Shown: piece by piece, positions 33,838-45,020 of the stretch
Layout of the letters: every line of letters starts with the position of its first letter
How positions within the stretch are numbered: the first letter of the stretch is position 1
Assembly (NCBI RefSeq): GCF_002803075.1
Contig: NZ_NNBK01000001.1
Span: forward strand, 124,001 to 188,000
DNA: 64,000 nt
Reading direction: 5' to 3'
Origin: Streptomyces sp. CB01373
Lineage (GTDB): Bacteria > Actinomycetota > Actinomycetes > Streptomycetales > Streptomycetaceae
Translations under genes and position numbers: made by a program
The notes under the pieces: model-generated
Told to the model about the DNA's origin: nothing
The model's input: only the letters and a program-made list of their open reading frames with translations
The model's database searches: none

Positions 33838-33960
33838 CGGTCCCGCCCCGGTGACCGCCGGTGGGCCCCGGCGGTCCGCTCCCGTCCCGCGGCGCGCTCC
33901 GGTGCCGGTCCTCACTGCGTCCACACGGTCGTCCACGCGGTCAGTCAACCGGCGCCGCGC

Positions 33961-36795
33961 TCACTTCGCGCGCCGGCCTGCCGCCAATCGGACGATGTCG
34001 ACGCGCGAGCGGATCCCCAGCTTGCGGTAGACCCGGGTCAGGGTCGCCTCCACCGTCTTGACGCTGATGAACAGCCGCGCGGCGATCTCCCGGTTGGTCG
34101 CGCCCTCCATGACCAGCGACGCCACCTGACGCTCCATCGCCGCCAGTCCGTCCAGCGCCGCCGGGGCCACCTCCGGCTGCCGCGCGGGCCTGGCGGCCGC
34201 GGCCTCCTCCACCCGGCGCAGCCACGGCAGCGCGCGGCAGCGCCGGAACAGCCGCGCCGCCTCGTCGTACGTAGTCGGCCCCGGCACGGGAGCCGTTCCG
34301 CCCGGGCCGGCTCCCAGGGCCGGGGCGAGGGTGCGCAGCCGGGCCAGCGCGAACGCGGCGCGGGCCTCCTCCAGGCCGTTGCCGAGTTTGGCCAGCCGGT
34401 CCTGTGCGGACGTCAACTGGTCCATCGCCGCGTCCCGTTCGCCGCGGGCGGCGCGCACCTGCGCCTCGGAGCGGTCGAGGACGGCCAGCACGCTCTCGCG
34501 GCCGAGCCGCAGCGCGTGCTCGCGGGCCGCGTCGATGACGTGCTGGGCCTCGGTGAGCTCCCCGGTCCGCACCAGGGCCTCCGCGAGGTCGCCGTGCCAG
34601 CGGCCGCGTGCCGGATCGGTGATGCCGAGCCCCAGTTCCAGCTCCCGCACCCGGCACAGCGCCGTCACGGCGGCCTGGTCGTCCCCGGCCACCAACTGGG
34701 CGTGCCCCAGGGCGGTGAGGGCGCGCGAGAGGTACATCTGGTCGCCGTCCTCCTCGGCGTGCCCCACCGCCTCCCGGGCCAGCGCCAGTGCCCGGTCGGT
34801 GCTGCCGCCGGAGGCCTCGGCGAGGGAGGCGAGGGTGGCCGAGGCGCTCTCGCCGATGCCGGTGTCCCGGGCCATCCGCAGGCTCTCACGGGCCAGGTCC
34901 AGGGCCCGGCCGCAGTGGCCGGAGCGCAGTTCGGTCTCGCCGAGCAGACGCAGGAAGTGCACCTCGCTCTCGACCATGCCGCGCCGCCGCACCTCGCGCA
35001 GCAGCGCGGTGATGGTCGCCCGGGCCTCGGGCAGCCGGTCGCTCATCAGCAGCCAGCGGTAGCGGGCGGAGCCGACGCCGTTGTGATGGCAGGCCACGTA
35101 CGGGTCCTGAGGCTCCCTCAGCGCCCGCTTGATGGTGACCGGGGCGTTCGGATGCCCCATCAGGGTCTCGGTGGAGGCCTGGAAGGCGAGCGCCATCAGC
35201 TCGACGCGCCGGTCCCGGCCGCGCTCCGCCAGTTCGGCGGCGTGCGCGGCCTCCTGGCGGGCCTCGGCGAAGTCGCCCTCCACGACCAGTCCGCGCCAGG
35301 CGAGCTGGTAGTGGACCAGGGCGAGCAGCCGGGGGTCGTCGCCCGCGTCGGTCAGCGCCTGCGGGAAGACCCCGTCCACGTCCCCGAGGGCCTGGCCGGC
35401 CGACTCGATCACCACCATCCAGGCCCGCACGCGTTCGGCGGGCACGGTGGCCCGGGTCAGCACCTCACGGGCGATGTCCCGGGCGAGGTCCACCTCGCCG
35501 GCCGTGATGGCGTCCTCGGCGGCCTGCAACCGCCGGCCGTCGGGGCCCGGCCCGCTGCCGGGCGGGGTGTGGCGGGCGGCGAGCAGGCCCAGCGAGGCGG
35601 CCACCGAGGGCGCCCCGCGGTCCCGGGCCAGCGCGGCGGCCTCGGCGAGCCGGGAGGCCACCTCCGGGTCGGTGCCGGTGGTGGCCAGGGCCAGGTGCCG
35701 GGCCCGTTCGATGGGGTCGGGGGCGGCGGTGGCCAGGGCGGCGTGGGCGGCCCGCCGCTCCTGGGTGGGCGCCTCCGCGTACAGGGCGGCCGATATCAGC
35801 GGGTGCGCGAACCGTACGGCGGGGCCCTCCGGCTCAGTGGCCAGCAGGCCGAGTTCGGCGGCCTGCGCGCACTCGGCCTCGGCGTTGCCGCGGCCGGCGG
35901 CGTGCAGCAGGGCGGGGGTGGGGCGGGCGCCGGCGCTTGCCACCAGCAGGGTGCGGCGGGCCTCGTCCGAGAGCATCTCGAGGCGGCTCAGTACGAGGGC
36001 GCGCAGTGAGGTCGGCACCGGCAGCGGCTCGCCGGGCCGGGGCGGGGTGGGGCTCTCGGCCAGGGCGCGGCCCAGCTCCAGCGCGAACAGGGGGTTGCCG
36101 CCGCTGGTGCGGTGGATGTCGCGGACGGTGGAGCGGGGCAGGTTGGAGTAGCCGCGGTTGCCGAGCAGGGCGGAGACCTGGGTACGGGTCAGCGGACCCA
36201 GCCGGACCGAGAGGGTGTCCGGCGGGCAGGCGCGCAGATGGCGGTCGTACTCCTCCTCCTCGGTCCGCACCGCGCACAGCATCTGCACCGGCGTATCGCC
36301 GAGGCGCCGGGCGGCGAAGCCGAGCAGTTCGGCGCTGGCCGAGTCCAGCCACTGGAGGTCGTCGGCGACGATCAGGACCGGGCCCTTCGTGGCGAGCGCG
36401 CGCAGCGTGGAGAGCACGGCCAGGCGCAGGGCGAGTCCGTCGCGCTGGAGGGTGGACTCGCCGCGGCCGGTGAGTGCCGACTCCAGCGCGGTGTGCTGGG
36501 CGGCGGGCAGCTTGCCGGACACCTCGTCCAGGACCAGGCCGAAGAGGTCGGCCAGGGCGAGGAAGGGCAGGTGGGATTCGGACTCGGTGGCGGAGCAGCG
36601 CAACACGGTGCGGGCGCTCGTGGCGTATTCCGCGGCCAATGCCCGCAGCACCGTCGACTTTCCTATTCCGGCGGGCCCGTGCAGCAGCACACTCCCACCG
36701 CGCGCGAGCTGCTCCCGCGCCGCCGCGGACGGCTCCTGCTGGCCGATGACCAGCTCGGAACGGCAGTTCGCAGGGCCCTTGAAGTCCCGTCGCAC
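33961..36795 (-). CDS. LAL-type (large ATP-binding LuxR) transcriptional regulator
   Basis: A 944-residue regulator. An N-terminal AAA/STAND ATPase has Walker A GPAGIGKST (about 38-46) and Walker B VLIVADDLQWLD. A long helical TPR-like region follows (about 330-830). The C-terminal LuxR HTH is LVMEGATNREIAARLFISVKTVEATLTRVYRKLGI, read in two halves. LAL proteins are often pathway-specific activators. The GTG at 36795 is chosen since GGGGAG lies eight bases before it; a GTG at 36801 is close. The effector and targets are unknown; the neighbouring protease and acyl-CoA synthetases are candidates. Confidence 0.9.
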   Translation of the reverse strand: MRRDFKGPANCRSELVIGQQEPSAAAREQLARGGSVLLHGPAGIGKSTVLRALAAEYATSARTVLRCSATESESHLPFLALADLFGLVLDEVSGKLPAAQHTALESALTGRGESTLQRDGLALRLAVLSTLRALATKGPVLIVADDLQWLDSASAELLGFAARRLGDTPVQMLCAVRTEEEEYDRHLRACPPDTLSVRLGPLTRTQVSALLGNRGYSNLPRSTVRDIHRTSGGNPLFALELGRALAESPTPPRPGEPLPVPTSLRALVLSRLEMLSDEARRTLLVASAGARPTPALLHAAGRGNAEAECAQAAELGLLATEPEGPAVRFAHPLISAALYAEAPTQERRAAHAALATAAPDPIERARHLALATTGTDPEVASRLAEAAALARDRGAPSVAASLGLLAARHTPPGSGPGPDGRRLQAAEDAITAGEVDLARDIAREVLTRATVPAERVRAWMVVIESAGQALGDVDGVFPQALTDAGDDPRLLALVHYQLAWRGLVVEGDFAEARQEAAHAAELAERGRDRRVELMALAFQASTETLMGHPNAPVTIKRALREPQDPYVACHHNGVGSARYRWLLMSDRLPEARATITALLREVRRRGMVESEVHFLRLLGETELRSGHCGRALDLARESLRMARDTGIGESASATLASLAEASGGSTDRALALAREAVGHAEEDGDQMYLSRALTALGHAQLVAGDDQAAVTALCRVRELELGLGITDPARGRWHGDLAEALVRTGELTEAQHVIDAAREHALRLGRESVLAVLDRSEAQVRAARGERDAAMDQLTSAQDRLAKLGNGLEEARAAFALARLRTLAPALGAGPGGTAPVPGPTTYDEAARLFRRCRALPWLRRVEEAAAARPARQPEVAPAALDGLAAMERQVASLVMEGATNREIAARLFISVKTVEATLTRVYRKLGIRSRVDIVRLAAGRRAK

Positions 36796-37143
36796 GGTCA
36801 CCGCTCCCCTCGAGTGTCGTGTTCGGGCCAAATTCTAGGCAACCTGCCCGTGAATTTCGGACAGCCGGGGAGGTGAGCGAAATAACAGTGCGCGAAGCAT
36901 GGCCATATTCAAAGCACCGTTGAATGAATACGACCCCCGCACGAAGGGCCCTTCGAAGGTACCCCCGCCCCGCCGCCGCCGACACTCCCTCGCACCGGCC
37001 TCCCGGCCACCGGGCCCGCCGCTGCCCCGGCAGCGGGACCCGCGCGATCCACCGGGACCCGCGCGGACACACCGACGCGGCCGCTCCCGCCACCCGGGGC
37101 TCCCGCGCGCTCGCACGGTCGGGCATCGCTCCTGCCCGACCCC
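36796..37143. promoter_or_regulatory. Promoter region of the LAL regulator and 3' end of the GAF-LuxR gene
   Basis: These 348 bases contain no convincing gene. The part at 36830-36930 is AT-richer than its surroundings and probably carries the regulator promoter. The rest is proline/arginine-coding-like GC-rich sequence without a supported frame. Confidence 0.3.
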
Positions 37144-37980
37144 CTACGGCAGTACCCCTGCCCGGCGGGCCGAGGCCACCGCCTCGCCCCTGGTGTGGGC
37201 GCCGAGTTTGCGCATGGCCGAGCGGAGGTAGCTCTTGACGGTTTCCGGGCTCAGCCCCAGGCGGGACGCCGCGGTGGCGTTGGTCGCGCCGGCGGCCACG
37301 CAGGTCAGTACGTCGATCTCGCGGGGGGCCAGGCCGACGCCCGGCAACGGGGTGGCCGCCGTGGTCAACAGGCCGCAGGCGTCGAGGAGTTCGGCGCGCA
37401 GAGCAGGGTCGGAGATCCGCGGGGCCAGGGCGCGCAGGGCCGCGTGGGCCTCGCGGACCTGCTCCCAGGCCGCCCCGTCCGCCGGGTCCGGGGCGGGCGC
37501 CGTGCGGGACGCCACCAGCAGGTCCCGCGCCCGCTCCTGAGCCACCAGCGACTGCTCCACGTCCCGCGCCGCCTCCACGGCCGCGCCCAGCGTCCGGTCA
37601 CCCAGCGGCTGGGCCGTGCGCAGCGCGCCGTACAGCACGCCGCGCACCCGGCGCCCCACGACCACCGGCACGGCCAGCACCGAGCGCAGCCCCTCCGCGG
37701 CGACCGGGACGTCGTACTCGTGGCTGATCCGCGGCGACAGCGAATAGTCCGTGACCGCGCACGGGCGGCCCAGCGCCACCGCCTTGCCGCCGAGCCCGTT
37801 GCCGGAGCTCACCGCGAGCGCCCGGAGCGCGCACGTCGTCGTACCGGTCAGCTCGCTGATCCGCACCCGCGGCCGGCCCGGCTCGACCAGACCGCCGAAG
37901 GCGACCGGAAGGCCCGTCGCACGCCGCAGCCGCACCAGCGCACCACGGATCTCCGCCGTCCCGGCCGCGTCCGCCCTCAC
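37144..37980 (-). CDS. GAF-domain LuxR-family regulator
   Basis: A 278-residue regulator. A GAF-like sensor domain spans about 10-150 (LRRATGLPVAFGGLVEPG, GNGLGGKAVALGRPCAVTDY, GLRSVLAVPVVVGRRVRGVLYGA read in parts), and a LuxR HTH lies at about 215-275 (LAPREIDVLTCVAAGATNATAASRLGLS, TVKSYLRSAMRKLG). The GTG at 37980 has AAGGGG nearby. It is divergent from an acyl-CoA synthetase gene, with a palindrome between them. This pairing is recurrent in Streptomyces and suggests that it controls the synthetase operon, perhaps by sensing an acyl or aromatic ligand. Confidence 0.87.
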   Translation of the reverse strand: MRADAAGTAEIRGALVRLRRATGLPVAFGGLVEPGRPRVRISELTGTTTCALRALAVSSGNGLGGKAVALGRPCAVTDYSLSPRISHEYDVPVAAEGLRSVLAVPVVVGRRVRGVLYGALRTAQPLGDRTLGAAVEAARDVEQSLVAQERARDLLVASRTAPAPDPADGAAWEQVREAHAALRALAPRISDPALRAELLDACGLLTTAATPLPGVGLAPREIDVLTCVAAGATNATAASRLGLSPETVKSYLRSAMRKLGAHTRGEAVASARRAGVLP

Positions 37981-38027
37981 CTGCTCGCCCCTTCGCCGTG
38001 GACCGTCTGGACCTGCCCGCGCACCAC

Positions 38028-38043
38028 ACCCCCGTTCGGGGGT
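38028..38043. promoter_or_regulatory. Palindrome between the GAF-LuxR and acyl-CoA synthetase genes
   Basis: ACCCCC-GTTC-GGGGGT has perfect 6-bp arms and lies midway in the 135-base divergent promoter. It is a good operator candidate for the GAF-LuxR protein. Confidence 0.55.
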
Positions 38044-38115
38044 AGTGAGACGCACATCACGGATTACACGATGGCAGAGAGCCGCCCGGCAATGGTCCGG
38101 AACCAAGGAGGACAG

Positions 38116-39789
38116 ATGACGACGGCGACGGAGCACTTCCGCAGGGCGCGGGACTTCCTGCTGGAACACCGTGAGGACTACGCCACCGCCTACGCCGGCT
38201 TCGAGTGGCCCCGCCCCACCCACTTCAACTGGGCGCTGGACTGGTTCGACGCCGTCGCCGAGGGGAACGACCGCACCGCCCTGCACATCGTCGAGGAGGA
38301 CGGCACCGAGACCCGCCTCTCCTTCGCCGAGATGTCCGAGCGTTCCAGCCGCGCCGCGAACCGGCTGCGCGACCGCGGCGTCGGCGCCGAGGACCGCATC
38401 CTCGTCATGCTCGGCAACCAGGCCGAGCTGTGGGAGACTGCGCTCGCCGCGATGAAGCTGCGCGCGGTCGTCATCCCCGCCACCCCCCTGCTCGGCACGG
38501 CCGACCTGACCGACCGCGTCGAACGCGGCCGGGTCAAGCACGTGATCGCGCGCGCCGCCGACACCGCCAAGTTCGCCGACGTCCCCGGCACCTACACCCG
38601 CATCTGTGTCGGCGGCCTTCCGGAGGAGGGCTGGGAGCCCTACGAGGACGTCTACGCCGCCCCCGCCGAGTTCGTCCCGGACGGGCCCACCCTCGCCGAC
38701 GACCCGCTGATGCTGTACTTCACCTCGGGCACCACGGCCCGCCCCAAGCTGGTGGAGCACACCCACGTCTCGTACCCCGTCGGGCATCTGGCCACCATGT
38801 ACTGGATCGGCCTGAAGCCGGGGGACGTGCACCTCAACATCTCCTCGCCCGGCTGGGCCAAGCACGCCTGGTCGAACCTGTTCGCGCCGTGGAACGCCGA
38901 GGCGACCGTCTTCATCCACAACTACACCCGCTTCGACGCCGCCCGCCTGATGGCCGAGATGGACCGCGCGGGCGTCACCACCTTCTGCGCCCCGCCGACC
39001 GTGTGGCGCATGCTGATCCAGGCCGACCTCTCGCAACTGCGCACCCCGCCCCGCGCGGCGGTGGCCGCGGGCGAACCCCTCAACCCGGAGGTCATCGAGC
39101 AGGTCCGGCGGGCCTGGGGCGTGACCATCCGGGACGGCTTCGGGCAGACCGAGACCGCCGTGCAGGTCTCCAACAGCCCCGGCCAGCTGCTGAAGACCGG
39201 CTCCATGGGCCGGCCCAGCCCCGGCTACCGCGTCGAACTGCTCGACCCGGTCTCCGGCGCGCCCGGCGCCGCCGAGGGCGAGATCGCGCTCGACCTGTCC
39301 GCGCGCCCGGTCGGCCTGATGACCGGCTACCACGGCGACCCGGAGCGCACCGCCGAGGCGATGGCCGGCGGCTACTACCGGACAGGGGACGTCGCCTCCA
39401 GGGACGAAGAGGGATATCTGACGTATGTCGGACGCTCCGACGATGTCTTCAAGGCGTCCGACTACAAGATCAGTCCGTTCGAGCTGGAGAGCGCGCTGCT
39501 GGAGCACGAGGCGGTGGCCGAGGCGGCGGTCGTGCCCGCGCCGGACCCGCTGCGGCTCGCGGTGCCGAAGGCGTACGTCGTCCTCGCCGAGGGCTGGGAG
39601 CCGGACACCGGCACCGCGAAGGCCCTCTTCGAGCACTCCCGGGAGGTGCTCGCCCCCTACAAGCGCATCCGCCGGCTGGAGTTCGGCGAGCTGCCCAAGA
39701 CCGTCTCCGGCAAGATCCGCCGGATCGAGCTGCGCGAGGCCACGGCCGCGGGCTCGGCGAACGAGTACCGCGAGGAGGACTTCCGGTGA
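38116..39789 (+). CDS. AMP-binding acyl-CoA synthetase (medium-chain/acetyl-CoA synthetase-like)
   Basis: A 557-residue adenylate-forming ligase. The N-terminal [11 protein letters not shown] is typical of ACSM-like and acetyl-CoA-like synthetases. The ATP loop is [18 protein letters not shown] (about 203-220). The adenylation motifs DGFGQTETA and [27 protein letters not shown] follow, and the catalytic Lys is in [13 protein letters not shown] near the end. It activates a carboxylic acid to its CoA thioester; the substrate is not evident. AAGGAGG lies before the ATG. Its stop overlaps the start of a second synthetase. Confidence 0.9.
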   Translation: MTTATEHFRRARDFLLEHREDYATAYAGFEWPRPTHFNWALDWFDAVAEGNDRTALHIVEEDGTETRLSFAEMSERSSRAANRLRDRGVGAEDRILVMLGNQAELWETALAAMKLRAVVIPATPLLGTADLTDRVERGRVKHVIARAADTAKFADVPGTYTRICVGGLPEEGWEPYEDVYAAPAEFVPDGPTLADDPLMLYFTSGTTARPKLVEHTHVSYPVGHLATMYWIGLKPGDVHLNISSPGWAKHAWSNLFAPWNAEATVFIHNYTRFDAARLMAEMDRAGVTTFCAPPTVWRMLIQADLSQLRTPPRAAVAAGEPLNPEVIEQVRRAWGVTIRDGFGQTETAVQVSNSPGQLLKTGSMGRPSPGYRVELLDPVSGAPGAAEGEIALDLSARPVGLMTGYHGDPERTAEAMAGGYYRTGDVASRDEEGYLTYVGRSDDVFKASDYKISPFELESALLEHEAVAEAAVVPAPDPLRLAVPKAYVVLAEGWEPDTGTAKALFEHSREVLAPYKRIRRLEFGELPKTVSGKIRRIELREATAAGSANEYREEDFR

Positions 39790-41408
39790 GCGAACGTCCG
39801 GTGAGCGAGCCGTCCTACGCCCACGGAACCAGCGGCACACCGCTGCTGAGCGACACCATCGGCGCCAACCTCGACCGGGCGGTCGCCGCCTTCGCCGACC
39901 GCGAGGCGCTCGTCGACGTGCCCTCCGGACGCCGCTGGACCTACGCCGAGTTCGGCGCCGCCGTCGACGAGGTGGCCCGCGGACTGCTCGCCAAGGGCGT
40001 GGCCAGGGGCGACCGGGTCGGGATCTGGGCGGTCAACTGCCCCGAGTGGGTTCTCGTCCAGTACGCCACCGCGCGCATCGGCGTGATCATGGTGAACATC
40101 AACCCGGCCTACCGGGCCCACGAGGTGGAGTACGTGCTCCGGCAGGCCGGCATCTCGCTGCTGGTCGCCTCGCGGGCCCACCGGGGCACCGACTACCGGG
40201 AGCTGGTCGAGCAGGTCCGCGGCAAGTGCCCCGACCTGCGCGAGACGATCTACATCGGCGACCCGTCGTGGGACGCGCTGACGGCGGCCGCGACGGAGGT
40301 GCCGGTGGACCGACCGGCCGCCATCCAGGCGGAGTTGAGCTGCGACGACCCGGTCAACATCCAGTACACCTCGGGCACCACGGGCTTCCCCAAGGGGGCC
40401 ACGCTCTCCCACCACAACATCCTCAACAACGGCTACTGGGTGGGCCGTACGGTCGGCTACACCGAACAGGACAGGATCTGCATCCCCGTCCCGTACTACC
40501 ACTGTTTTGGCATGGTCATGGGCAATCTGGCGGCCACCTCGCACGGCGCGTGCATGGTGATCCCGGCGCCGTCCTTCGAGCCGAAGGCCACCCTGGAGGC
40601 GGTCCAGCGGGAACGCTGCACCTCGCTGTACGGGGTGCCGACGATGTTCATCGCGGAGCTGAACCTCCCCGGCTTCGCGTCGTACGACCTGTCGTCCCTG
40701 CGCACCGGCATCATGGCGGGCTCGCCCTGCCCGGTGGAGGTGATGAAGCGGGTGGTCGCCGAGATGCACATGGAGGAGGTCTCCATCTGCTACGGCATGA
40801 CCGAGACCTCACCGGTCTCCCTCCAGACCCGGATGGACGACGACCTCGAACACCGCACCGGCACGGTCGGCCGCGTACTGCCGCACCTGGAGGTCAAGGT
40901 CGTCGACCCGGCCACCGGGGTCACCCGGCCCCGTGGCACGTCGGGCGAGCTGTGCACCCGCGGCTACAGCGTGATGCTCGGCTACTGGAACGAGCCGGAG
41001 AAGACCGCGCAGGCGGTGGACGCGGGCCGCTGGATGCACACCGGGGACCTCGCGGTGATGCGCGAGGACGGGTACGTCGAGATCGTCGGCCGCATCAAGG
41101 ACATGATCATCCGCGGCGGCGAGAACATCTACCCACGCGAGATCGAGGAGTTCCTCTACGGCCACCCGAAGATCCGTGACGTCCAGGTGGTCGGCGTGCC
41201 GCACGAGAAGTACGGCGAGGAGGTGCTGGCCTGCGTCATCCCGCTGGACGCGGCCGACCCGCCGGCCCTGGAGGACCTGCGGGTCTTCTGCGAGGGCCGG
41301 CTGGCCCACTACAAGATCCCGAGCCTGCTGCGGATCCTGGACTCCTTCCCGATGACCGTCTCCGGAAAGGTGCGCAAGGTCGAACTCCGCGAGAAGTACG
41401 CCCGGTGA
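39786..41408 (+). CDS. Fatty-acid/acyl-CoA synthetase (AMP-binding)
   Basis: A 540-residue adenylate-forming ligase of the FadD/ACSF2 type. The ATP loop is [21 protein letters not shown] (about 193-213, read in two parts). [16 protein letters not shown] follows, then [33 protein letters not shown], the linker [21 protein letters not shown], and the catalytic Lys in [14 protein letters not shown]. It starts with GTG inside the preceding stop (GTGA), so the pair is translationally coupled. Two synthetases of different subclasses in one operon point to use of more than one acid substrate. Confidence 0.9.
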   Translation: MSERPVSEPSYAHGTSGTPLLSDTIGANLDRAVAAFADREALVDVPSGRRWTYAEFGAAVDEVARGLLAKGVARGDRVGIWAVNCPEWVLVQYATARIGVIMVNINPAYRAHEVEYVLRQAGISLLVASRAHRGTDYRELVEQVRGKCPDLRETIYIGDPSWDALTAAATEVPVDRPAAIQAELSCDDPVNIQYTSGTTGFPKGATLSHHNILNNGYWVGRTVGYTEQDRICIPVPYYHCFGMVMGNLAATSHGACMVIPAPSFEPKATLEAVQRERCTSLYGVPTMFIAELNLPGFASYDLSSLRTGIMAGSPCPVEVMKRVVAEMHMEEVSICYGMTETSPVSLQTRMDDDLEHRTGTVGRVLPHLEVKVVDPATGVTRPRGTSGELCTRGYSVMLGYWNEPEKTAQAVDAGRWMHTGDLAVMREDGYVEIVGRIKDMIIRGGENIYPREIEEFLYGHPKIRDVQVVGVPHEKYGEEVLACVIPLDAADPPALEDLRVFCEGRLAHYKIPSLLRILDSFPMTVSGKVRKVELREKYAR

Positions 41409-41414
41409 GCACGC

Positions 41415-41458
41415 GGCCGGCGTCACGGGCACCCGTGGTGCCCGGAACGACGCCGGCC
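41415..41458. terminator. Hairpin after the acyl-CoA synthetase operon
   Basis: GGCCGGCGTC and GACGCCGGCC form the outer arms, with an inner CGGGCAC/GTGCCCG stem. Confidence 0.65.
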
Positions 41459-41482
41459 CCCTGAAACACCTCTCGCCTCCCG

Positions 41483-41512
41483 ACCGCCCCCGGCACTTCC
41501 GCCGGGGGCGGT
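41483..41512 (+). terminator. Strong 12-bp hairpin followed by TT
   Basis: ACCGCCCCCGGC and GCCGGGGGCGGT pair perfectly around ACTTCC and are followed by TTCC. It insulates gcl from the synthetase operon. Confidence 0.8.
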
Positions 41513-41566
41513 TTCCGTCGTGGGGTGCCCGCTCTTGACGGCCTTCGCGGGCCCCACTTACATTGC

Positions 41567-41602
41567 TTCCAGATAGTAGAAAGTAGTTTCCGCTATACGG
41601 AA
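41567..41602. promoter_or_regulatory. Paired 15-bp TTCC-type boxes in the gcl promoter
   Basis: Box 1 at 41588-41602 is TTCCGCTATACGGAA, a perfect TTCCG-N5-CGGAA palindrome. Box 2 at 41567-41581 is TTCCAGATAGTAGAA, a weaker copy. Their starts are 21 bases apart, two helical turns. The same arrangement occurs upstream of hyi. The pattern suits an IclR-family regulator such as AllR, but the binder is inferred. Confidence 0.75.
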
Positions 41603-41672
41603 TAGCTGCGACCGCGGGGCGCGACGGGCGTGCGAATCCGACAGCCGAAGACAGCCGAAGCAGGAGAACTCG

Positions 41673-43457
<1,785 letters not shown>

Positions 43458-43470
43458 CGCGCACACCGAT

Positions 43471-43509
43471 CGAAGGGGGCGGCCCGCCGGCAGGGGGCCG
43501 CCCCCTTCG
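43471..43509. terminator. Bidirectional hairpin after gcl
   Basis: CGAAGGGGGCGGCC and GGCCGCCCCCTTCG are exact complements across an 11-base loop, between converging genes. Confidence 0.85.
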
Positions 43510-43538
43510 CGTTGTTCCGGTGGACCTTGACGGCGCTG

Positions 43539-44120
43539 TCACACGGAGGCGCAGCTGAAGCCGCCCGAGCCGCCGCCCCAGGAGTGCGGCAGCTCCTCCT
43601 CGGTCGACCCGCCCCGCCCGAGGAGCCCCGCCTCCCGCGCGAAGCGCGGCATGAGCCGGGTCAGCGCCCGGTCCCCGTACAGGGCCACGGCCAGCAGCCG
43701 GTCGTCGGCCGACAGGCCCTTTCCGGTCGTGGGCAGCGGATGCCGGTCCCGCAGGTCCCTCAGGGCCCGCCGGCCGGCCCGGGTGCGCCCGGGCGGGAAG
43801 TCGCGCAGCAGCCCGGCGTCGGTGAGCTCGTGGCGCAGGTCGGTCAGCGCGCGGGCGACGGGCTCCCGGTCCAGCAACTGCCGCATGCCCGCGGGGCGGT
43901 AGAGAGAGGCGTGCACGGTCTTCGTCAGGTGGGGGAGGGCGGGGAGGTCCGTCCCCGCGCCGCGGGCCGGCCCCGTGGTGTGCATCGTGCCGCCGCGTCC
44001 GGGACCGACGGCGCCCCGCGCCCGCAGAGCGAGCACGGCGACGGTGACGGCGGCGCGGCGGCCGCCCCGCAGAAACGCGATCTCGTGCGGCGCGAGCCGG
44101 TTCGTCTCGGCACTGTCCAT
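43539..44120 (-). CDS. TIGR04222-like hypothetical protein
   Basis: A 193-residue protein that matches the shape of the Streptomyces TIGR04222 group: an N-terminal LAPHEIAFLRGGRRAAVTVAVLALRARGAV, central charged helices, and a short Gly-rich end (SWGGGSGGFSCASV). No clear membrane helix is visible in this copy, unlike longer members. Its function is unknown. The ATG at 44120 is the only sensible start. It converges on gcl across a strong terminator. Confidence 0.7.
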   Translation of the reverse strand: MDSAETNRLAPHEIAFLRGGRRAAVTVAVLALRARGAVGPGRGGTMHTTGPARGAGTDLPALPHLTKTVHASLYRPAGMRQLLDREPVARALTDLRHELTDAGLLRDFPPGRTRAGRRALRDLRDRHPLPTTGKGLSADDRLLAVALYGDRALTRLMPRFAREAGLLGRGGSTEEELPHSWGGGSGGFSCASV

Positions 44121-44348
44121 GGCACCCCCAGCGGCCGGAGTGCGGGGCCCGCCACCCCCGTACCGGCGGGCCCCGTCGAGGGGAATGTGCCCACTCCCGG
44201 GGGTGCCCGACGCCTGCCGGCCCTGCTTCAGAGCATGATTTGAGCATGCCGTAGCCGCGCTACGCCCGCTGCGGTAGACGTCCCGGCCGCTTCGTTCCCC
44301 GCCAGCGCCGTGGCCCCGTCGCTCGGGCCTCTTCGTCGTCCGGCACGT

Positions 44349-44585
44349 TCAGATGTCGTCGTGCTCCGGCAGGCCCGGCCAGTCGTCCGGGCCGCCGCCC
44401 TGCCACTCGATGAGGTCGCTCTCCTCCACCTCGACGCGGTCCAGGTCGGCCAGCCGGAGGATCTCGATCACGTCGTCCAGGTGGGAGGCGAGCCCGAGGG
44501 TCACGTCGCCCTCGGTCACCCGCCGGGAGCCGTCCAGGGCCGGCGCGTGCACCACGATGTGCGGATGCTGCGTGGGGTAGTCCAT
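44349..44585 (-). CDS. Small conserved hypothetical protein
   Basis: A 78-residue acidic protein: MDYPTQHPHIVVHAPALDG, then RRVTEGDVTLGLASHLDDVIEILRLADLD, ending GLPEHDDI. GAGGAC lies close to the ATG, with AGGAGG further upstream. I recognise no domain. The acidic, compact sequence and good start suggest a real gene, possibly a soluble partner protein. Confidence 0.65.
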   Translation of the reverse strand: MDYPTQHPHIVVHAPALDGSRRVTEGDVTLGLASHLDDVIEILRLADLDRVEVEESDLIEWQGGGPDDWPGLPEHDDI

Positions 44586-44643
44586 GTCCTCAAGCCTCCT
44601 GATCCTCAGCCTCCTGCCGCGGCTCCCGGTCCGCACGCCGAGA

Positions 44644-44679
44644 AGCGCCGGACCCGGGTGACGACCCGGGTCCGGCGCT
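44644..44679. terminator. Perfect 16-bp hairpin
   Basis: AGCGCCGGACCCGGGT-GACG-ACCCGGGTCCGGCGCT. It lies about 340 bases after katA and 60 bases before the small acidic gene, so it may block read-through into that gene. Confidence 0.7.
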
Positions 44680-44966
44680 CCTCCCGCCATCCGCTTGGTT
44701 GCCGTCCGACGGCGCGAGACTGGGCGCGACAGGACATTCGCGCCGCCGGACGGGATCAGGGGCCTCGCGACACGGCCGCGAGGCGGAGGGCCGGGACCGC
44801 GGCGGGTGCGACGGCTCCGGGACGGCCTCCCTCAGGTCGGCAGGACGGTCCCGTCGCTTTCACCACCGCACTGGCTCGCACGCCGCCGCGGTCCCTGGTC
44901 CCTGCCCGCACGGCCGTCGGACGGCTACCCCTCATCCGGGTCGCCCGACGGCCCGGGCGGGCCGTA

Positions 44967-45012
44967 CGCGTACGGGGTCCGGGGCATGACCTCCCGGTGG
45001 ACCCCGTACGCG
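44967..45012. terminator. katA terminator
   Basis: CGCGTACGGGGTCC and GGACCCCGTACGCG pair perfectly, nine bases after the katA stop. Confidence 0.8.
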
Positions 45013-45020
45013 GCTCTGTG

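Larger units (their letters stand above)
44586..45020. other. Non-coding stretch between katA and the small acidic gene
   Basis: No convincing gene is present in 435 bases. It holds a perfect 16-bp hairpin at 44644-44679 (AGCGCCGGACCCGGGT, loop GACG) and the katA terminator at 44967-45012. The remainder looks featureless. Confidence 0.5.

Noticed and set aside
37144..39840. Extension of the GAF-LuxR gene to 898 residues
   Set aside because: The extra part is antisense to an acyl-CoA synthetase; the GTG at 37980 has a ribosome site and begins the domain.
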